DNA from: a beta proteobacterium L13
GTDB taxonomy: Bacteria; Pseudomonadota; Gammaproteobacteria; Burkholderiales; Chromobacteriaceae
Direction of reading: 5' to 3'
DNA length: 64,000 nucleotides
NCBI GenBank assembly: GCA_000335715.1
Contig: AMYZ01000009.1
Coordinates: forward strand, 62,001-126,000
The notes under the pieces are model-generated. The model had not been told where the DNA came from. It was given only the letters and a program-made list of their open reading frames with translations, and did no database searches. Positions 59,705-64,000 of the stretch are shown here, piece after piece. Made by a program: the position numbers and the translations under genes. How positions within the stretch are numbered: position 1 is the stretch's first letter; each line of letters opens with the position of its first letter.

Positions 59705-60624
59705 CGACCCCGCATCTGCAGCACGTAGTGCTGATCGTAGACGACCAGCCGGACAACCTCACCCTGCTGCACGACGCACTGGACGACGCGGGCTACACCG
59801 TACTGGTGGCTACCGATGGCGAAGCGGCTTTGCAGCGCGCCCGGCTGTCCTTGCCCGATGTCATCTTGCTGGACGCGGTGATGCCGGGGCTGGATGGCTT
59901 CGAGGTAGCACGCCGCCTGAAAGCCGCCTTTGCCACCCGTGCCATCCCCATCGTGTTCATGACCGGGCTGACCGAAAGCGAGCACGTGGTCGCTGCCTTT
60001 GCCGCTGGCGGCGCCGACTATGTCACCAAACCGCTGCGCCCGCCCGAGGTGCTGGTGCGCATTGCCGCCCATATCCAGAACGCGCGCCAGATGACGCAGG
60101 CCAGCAGCGCGCTGGATGCCTTTGGCCAGGCCACAGTGGCTATTGCCGCGCGCAGTGGCCGGCTGGTGTGGCAAACCGCGCTGGCCCGGCGCTTGATCGA
60201 GCATTATTTTGGCGCAGGCGACCAGGCCCCGCCGGCTTTGCTGGCCTGGACCCAGGCGGCGCAGGCCGCCAGGCTGGCCGGCACCGAGCAGCCGGCCCTG
60301 TTGCTGGCACAGCAAGGGCGGCGGCTGCTGGCCAGCTTTCACGACCAGACGGGCGACGAAGAGTGGCTGGTGGTGTTGCGCGAAGAAAACGACGAAGCCA
60401 GCATCCAGACCCTGATGGGGGCATTTCGTCTGACCCAGCGCGAGGCCGAGGTGTTGCACTGGCTGAGCCTTGGCAAGACCAATCGCGATATTGCCGATAT
60501 TCTGGGCATGAGCCCGCGCACCGTGAACAAACACCTGGAGCACGTATTCGACAAGCTGGCTGTCGAGACGCGCACCGCTGCGGCCAGCCTGGCGCTAGGC
60601 AAGCTGCGTGGCAGTGCGGTGTAG
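59701..60624 (+). CDS. LuxR-type response regulator
   Basis: The 307-residue partner of the upstream kinase. The receiver has DD at the start (LIVDDQPDN), phospho-acceptor D58 (LLDAVMPGLDG) and K in TKPLRPPEV. A ~100-residue middle segment resembles a degenerate sensory or linker domain. The C-terminal LuxR helix-turn-helix is complete (LTQREAEVLHWLSLGKTNRDIADILGMSPRTVNKHLEHVF). ATGA overlap with the kinase indicates translational coupling. Targets may include the urea transporter genes 2.6 kb downstream, which is inference. Confidence 0.93.
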   Translation: MTTPHLQHVVLIVDDQPDNLTLLHDALDDAGYTVLVATDGEAALQRARLSLPDVILLDAVMPGLDGFEVARRLKAAFATRAIPIVFMTGLTESEHVVAAFAAGGADYVTKPLRPPEVLVRIAAHIQNARQMTQASSALDAFGQATVAIAARSGRLVWQTALARRLIEHYFGAGDQAPPALLAWTQAAQAARLAGTEQPALLLAQQGRRLLASFHDQTGDEEWLVVLREENDEASIQTLMGAFRLTQREAEVLHWLSLGKTNRDIADILGMSPRTVNKHLEHVFDKLAVETRTAAASLALGKLRGSAV

Positions 60625-60634
60625 TGTGGTGTGC

Positions 60635-61537
60635 CTAGTCCAGCGCCAGCCGGCTGGCCAGAAAATCGCGTAGCGCCACGGCCTGGGGTGGGGGCGTATC
60701 GTTGGCCGCCAGCGCGACCAGGGTGAGCGACGGGCATTCCCAGTCGGGCAGTACTGCGACTAACCGGCCACTACGTACCGCTTCCTGCGTCAGCTGTTTG
60801 GGCAGCATGGCAATACCCACGCCTTGCTCCGCCAGCGTTCGCATCAGGCCCAGATCATTCAGGCCAACTCGCCCGTTAGGCAAAGGCTGCTGCAGCTTGC
60901 CCGCCTGGCACAGCGTCCATTGCACCTGCCCGCGCGGGTGCAGACAGTCGTGCGTCGCCAGCTCGGCGGGTGTCAGTGGCGCCATATGCCGTGCCAGATA
61001 GCCGGGGGCGGCAAACAGGCCCTGCGTGAGGGTGGCGAGTAAGCACACTTGCCTGCCGGCGGGGCGGCTGCTGCCCTGGCGGATGGTCAGGTCAGGCTGG
61101 CAATCGCCTTGCTCGTCGACTGTGCTGTTCAAGTCCAGATCCAGCGTGATATCCGGGTGCAGCCGGGTGAATTCCGCCAGCAGCGGGCCTACCCATAGCA
61201 CGGCGATATCAGGCGCTATCCGTACGTGCAGTTTCCCCGCCGCCATGGCTTGCTGGCTCTGTAGTAGCGCCTCGGCCTGTCTTGCCTCGTCCACCAGTAC
61301 CGCACAGCGCTCGAAAAAAAGCCGCGCGCATTCGCTTAGCGCCACGCGGCGCGTGGTGCGCTCCAGCAGGCGCACGCCCAGGCGCTTTTCCATGGCGGCG
61401 ATCCGGCGGGACAGGGTAGCACCGGGCATGTCCAGCAGCTGTGCGGCACGGTGAAAGCTGCCTGTGCGTACCACCTCGACAAACAGAACCATATCGTCCA
61501 GAGAGGGAGTGTGGTGAAACTGTCTCTTTTCTTTCAT
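60635..61537 (-). CDS. LysR-family transcriptional regulator
   Basis: A 300-residue LysR protein with N-terminal helix-turn-helix (MVLFVEVVRTGSFHRAAQLLDMPGATLSRRIAAMEKRLGVRLLERTTRR) and a periplasmic-binding-like effector domain. It is divergent from the oxidoreductase gene, the usual arrangement for a LysR regulator and its target. It belongs to the CrgA/YhaJ-like group by general appearance. Confidence 0.92.
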   Translation of the reverse strand: MKEKRQFHHTPSLDDMVLFVEVVRTGSFHRAAQLLDMPGATLSRRIAAMEKRLGVRLLERTTRRVALSECARLFFERCAVLVDEARQAEALLQSQQAMAAGKLHVRIAPDIAVLWVGPLLAEFTRLHPDITLDLDLNSTVDEQGDCQPDLTIRQGSSRPAGRQVCLLATLTQGLFAAPGYLARHMAPLTPAELATHDCLHPRGQVQWTLCQAGKLQQPLPNGRVGLNDLGLMRTLAEQGVGIAMLPKQLTQEAVRSGRLVAVLPDWECPSLTLVALAANDTPPPQAVALRDFLASRLALD

Positions 61538-61629
61538 ATATGGATAATTTATCTAATTTTGTTCTTTAAATGCAAGAATCACTTTCGCGCACACTAGCGG
61601 CAAAACAGCGGATTACTTCCGGAGGAAAT

Positions 61630-62559
61630 ATGAAAGCGATCCGAATCTTTGCCTGCGGTGGTCCCGAAGTCCTACAGCTGACCGATGTACCCATACCGGA
61701 CTGTGGCCCCGGCGACCTGCTGGTTCGTGTCGTGGCTGCCGGTATCACCCCCCTGGACTGGAAGCTGCGTGCCGGTGCCATGGCGGGCACGCCGGGCAAG
61801 CCCTTGCCGTTCACGCCGGGGCAGGACGGTGCCGGTGTGGTGGTGGCCTTGGGTGGCCGGGTGCAAGGCTTTTCACTGGAGGACCGCGTCTGTTTTTACG
61901 CTAATACCGAGCAAGACGGTACCTATGCCGAATACGTTGTGGTACCGGCGACACAGGCGGCATGCATTCCGCCCGGGCTATCGTTCGTCGATGCGGCAGC
62001 ACTGCCCACACCAGGGCTGGCAGCGTGGACCGCGCTGGTAGACATGGCACAGCTCCAGCCCGGCAACAGCGTGCTGATACACGGTGCTGCGGGGGCGGTA
62101 GGCGGGTTAGCGGTACAGCTGGCCAAGCAACTCGGTGCCTATGTCCTGGCGATGGCGAGCGCCAACCGTACCGCCCGCGTCAAGGCACTGGGGGCCGATG
62201 AGGTGCTGGATTATCGCGACAGGTGTTCCGGCCTGCCGTTGCGAGGTATGGATGTGGTGCTGGATACCATTGGCGGCGAGGTACAAGAAGCCTCATGGTG
62301 CACCCTGCGGGCTGGCGGGGTGCTACTGGCTACCAGCATGGTGCCTTCGCAGGAACGTGCGCGGCAGGCAAGGGTGCGTGCCGAGTTTGTCATGACCCAG
62401 CCACGTGGCAATGTGCTGGCCGGTTTGCTGGCACGCCAGCTACGTGTTGAGGTGGCCCGTACCTTGCCCATGGCTGACGCGGCAGAGGCGCATCGCCTGG
62501 GAGAGTGCGGGCTGGCGGGTGGCAAGATGGTGTTGCTGATGCCACCGCGGGTGGTGTGA
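61630..62559 (+). CDS. NADP-dependent quinone oxidoreductase-like protein (MDR family)
   Basis: The 309-residue zinc-free medium-chain reductase starts MKAIRIFACGGPEVLQLTDVP, has GQDGAGVVVALG and the nucleotide-binding VLIHGAAGAVGGLAVQLAKQLGA. No structural zinc cysteines are present. ATG at 61630 follows CGGAGGA. It is divergent from the LysR gene, its likely regulator. Confidence 0.9.
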   Translation: MKAIRIFACGGPEVLQLTDVPIPDCGPGDLLVRVVAAGITPLDWKLRAGAMAGTPGKPLPFTPGQDGAGVVVALGGRVQGFSLEDRVCFYANTEQDGTYAEYVVVPATQAACIPPGLSFVDAAALPTPGLAAWTALVDMAQLQPGNSVLIHGAAGAVGGLAVQLAKQLGAYVLAMASANRTARVKALGADEVLDYRDRCSGLPLRGMDVVLDTIGGEVQEASWCTLRAGGVLLATSMVPSQERARQARVRAEFVMTQPRGNVLAGLLARQLRVEVARTLPMADAAEAHRLGECGLAGGKMVLLMPPRVV

Positions 62560-62650
62560 AGGAATCTGGCCCATTGCCTCGTGATGATGCTGCCACCGGG
62601 CTGCCGGGTAGCCATAAAAATGCCTATCCGGCCTATCCGGCTAGCCAAGC

Positions 62651-62682
62651 AAAACCCCCTCAATAGCAGGGGGCTTTTTGTT
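62651..62682. terminator. Terminator after the oxidoreductase gene
   Basis: CCCCCT and AGGGGG pair around seven bases, with AAAA before and CTTTTT after; usable mainly rightward. Confidence 0.8.
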
Positions 62683-62730
62683 TGGTCTGGTGCACCTTGA
62701 ATGAAGGGCCTGCCAGCGGCGTATGGCGAC

Positions 62731-62988
62731 TCAGTAGCGCAGCTGGCGCCATAGTGCCAGCGCCAGTAGTGCCGGCACGGTAAAAACCAGTAGGAAAACA
62801 GGCAGTTCTTTCGTCAGGCTATAGCCGGCTTGTACCCCGGCCCACATATCATCGGCGGTGATCAGTAGCCAGAGCGGCACAAAATACAAGGCAGCCTGCG
62901 TCTGGCTGACAATGCCGGTAAAACGGGCCAGCAGTTGGCCGCAGAGCAGTAAAACCACCCCGCCAGCCATCACCATAATGCTATGCAT
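62731..62988 (-). CDS. Small membrane protein, function unknown
   Basis: An 85-residue protein with three hydrophobic stretches (SIMVMAGGVVLLLCGQLLA; AALYFVPLWLLI; PVFLLVFTVPALLALAL). ATG at 62988 is preceded by AAAGGAG. It is divergent from urtA. I do not recognise the family with certainty. Confidence 0.7.
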   Translation of the reverse strand: MHSIMVMAGGVVLLLCGQLLARFTGIVSQTQAALYFVPLWLLITADDMWAGVQAGYSLTKELPVFLLVFTVPALLALALWRQLRY

Positions 62989-63108
62989 GATGTCTCCTTT
63001 ATCAATGGATGCAGTCACATGACAGGTTGATAATGCGCTTTTGCATCGTTTCTTTAAAAACAGAATTCATAGATTACTTAAAGATGGCGTGGCATGGCAC
63101 GCTCCTGA

Positions 63109-63124
63109 TGGTGCTCATGTTGCA
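63109..63124 (+). promoter_or_regulatory. Sigma-54 promoter ahead of urtA
   Basis: TGGTGCTCATGTTGCA matches the -24/-12 consensus TGGYRCRNNNNTTGCW at all defined positions but one, with GG and GC ten bases apart. Transcription would begin near 63135, about 90 bases before urtA. Urea transporters are commonly under NtrC/sigma-54 nitrogen control. Confidence 0.6.
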
Positions 63125-63225
63125 TTGCAGCGTGTACGCTATTTGACGTATTCCTGCGTAGCGGGTAGCGCCGTAATCTGACCCTGCACTGCAACAAAAC
63201 CAACTGTTCATCAGGGAGCTTTGCC

Positions 63226-64000
63226 ATGACCACTCGCCGTCTCGTTCTGAAGTCTTCTGTTATCACGCTATCGCTGCTGGCCGCCGGTTTCAGCGCCCAG
63301 GCCCATGCTGCCGACACCATCAAGGTCGGCGTGCTGCACTCGCTGTCCGGCACCATGGCCATTTCGGAAACCTCGCTCAAGGACATGGCGCTGTTCGCCA
63401 TCGACGAAATCAACGCCAAGGGCGGTGTACTGGGCAAGAAGCTGGAGCCGGTGGTGGTAGACCCGGCGTCCAACTGGCCGCTGTTTGCCGAAAAAGCCCG
63501 CCAGCTGCTGACCCGCGACAAGGTGGCCGTCACCTTCGGCTGCTGGACTTCCGTGTCGCGTAAATCTGTGCTGCCGGTGTACGAGGAGCTGAACGGCCTG
63601 CTGTTCTACCCGGTGCAGTACGAGGGTGAAGAGCTGTCGCCCAATGTGTTCTACACCGGCGCCGCGCCGAACCAGCAAGCCATCCCGGCAGTGGAATACC
63701 TGATGAGCAAGGAAGGCGGCAGCGCCAAGCGCTACTTCCTGCTGGGTACCGACTACGTGTACCCGCGCACCACCAACAAGATCCTGCGCGCCTTCCTCAA
63801 ATCCAAAGGCGTGAAGGATAGCGACATCCAGGAGGTGTACACCCCGTTCGGCCACAGCGATTACCAGACCATCGTCGGCAACATCAAGAAGTTTGCCGCC
63901 GGCGGCAAGACGGCCGTCATCTCTACCATCAACGGCGACTCCAACGTGCCGTTCTACAAGGAGCTGGGCAACCAGGGCCTGAAAGCCACCGACGTGCCGG
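63226..64000 (+). CDS. urtA: Urea ABC transporter substrate-binding protein UrtA (partial)
   Basis: The first 258 codons are present; the gene runs off the right edge. The start [11 protein letters not shown] has a twin-arginine-like pair ahead of a hydrophobic core and AHA-ADT cleavage site, so export may use Tat or Sec. The mature protein begins [17 protein letters not shown], the hallmark of UrtA, followed by [12 protein letters not shown] and [11 protein letters not shown]. UrtA binds urea (or short amides) for the UrtBCDE permease, which should follow beyond the window. GGGAG precedes ATG 63226. Confidence 0.95.
   Translation, partial: MTTRRLVLKSSVITLSLLAAGFSAQAHAADTIKVGVLHSLSGTMAISETSLKDMALFAIDEINAKGGVLGKKLEPVVVDPASNWPLFAEKARQLLTRDKVAVTFGCWTSVSRKSVLPVYEELNGLLFYPVQYEGEELSPNVFYTGAAPNQQAIPAVEYLMSKEGGSAKRYFLLGTDYVYPRTTNKILRAFLKSKGVKDSDIQEVYTPFGHSDYQTIVGNIKKFAAGGKTAVISTINGDSNVPFYKELGNQGLKATDVP

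Noticed and set aside
63097-63114. NtrC site ahead of urtA
   Set aside because: GCAC and GTGC are ten bases apart and overlap the promoter; the standard site has seven.

Overview
The window is a gene-dense, high-GC, single-chromosome-like segment of a motile, heterotrophic betaproteobacterium. Gene content points to Neisseriales, most likely Chromobacteriaceae (Vogesella, Aquitalea or Chromobacterium relatives): a FlrC-linked fliE-R flagellar block, a liu leucine-degradation cluster under a MerR-type LiuR, and a yeaG-yeaH-spoVR operon. This placement is inference from gene order and protein style. No CRISPR array, tRNA, rRNA, prophage or insertion sequence was seen.

Layout. Positions 1-2.8 kb carry the start of a divergent exported protein, uvrB and a low-molecular-weight tyrosine phosphatase. 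Positions 2.85-16.5 kb are a co-directional motility block: a CheB catalytic-domain protein, the sigma-54 activator FlrC/FleR, then fliE, F, G, H, I, J, K, L, M, N, O, P, Q and R, mostly overlapping or nearly touching. Positions 16.6-30.5 kb are mixed housekeeping: a YebC-type regulator, a periplasmic binding protein, glutaminase, an HD phosphohydrolase, motA without motB, arfB, a diguanylate cyclase, an FAD-linked D-lactate-type dehydrogenase, a YddA-type ABC transporter, cysS, rpmE and two glycosyltransferase-like genes. Positions 30.6-43.7 kb form a leucine/isovalerate and ketone-body catabolic island: acetoacetyl-CoA synthetase, a VOC protein, an IclR regulator, liuE, liuD, liuC, liuB, liuA, liuR and a divergent acyl-CoA synthetase. 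Positions 43.7-51 kb hold a YecA/SEC-C protein, small proteins, an IF-1 variant, a flavin reductase, a second diguanylate cyclase, an acyl-CoA dehydrogenase and a DUF2062-Nudix-PilZ operon. Positions 51.3-64 kb look nitrogen/starvation related: yeaG, yeaH, spoVR, a very large hybrid kinase fused to an NCS1-type nucleobase transporter, its LuxR-type response regulator, a LysR regulator with an oxidoreductase, a small membrane protein, and the start of urtA (urea ABC transporter) behind a good sigma-54 promoter match.

The most unusual signal is not a gene. The word GTTGGCCGC (extended consensus AGGTTGGCCGCA) occurs 50 times by my hand count over both strands, against roughly one or two expected from base composition. 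It lies inside genes, between genes, and twice as close inverted pairs forming 12-13 bp hairpins; one copy overlaps a terminator arm. This is the layout shown by the DNA uptake sequences of Neisseriaceae, but the word is different from the neisserial one. A second, unrelated family of inverted repeats (arm GCCACGAAACCCACGAAAA) sits in the gaps between the liu genes.
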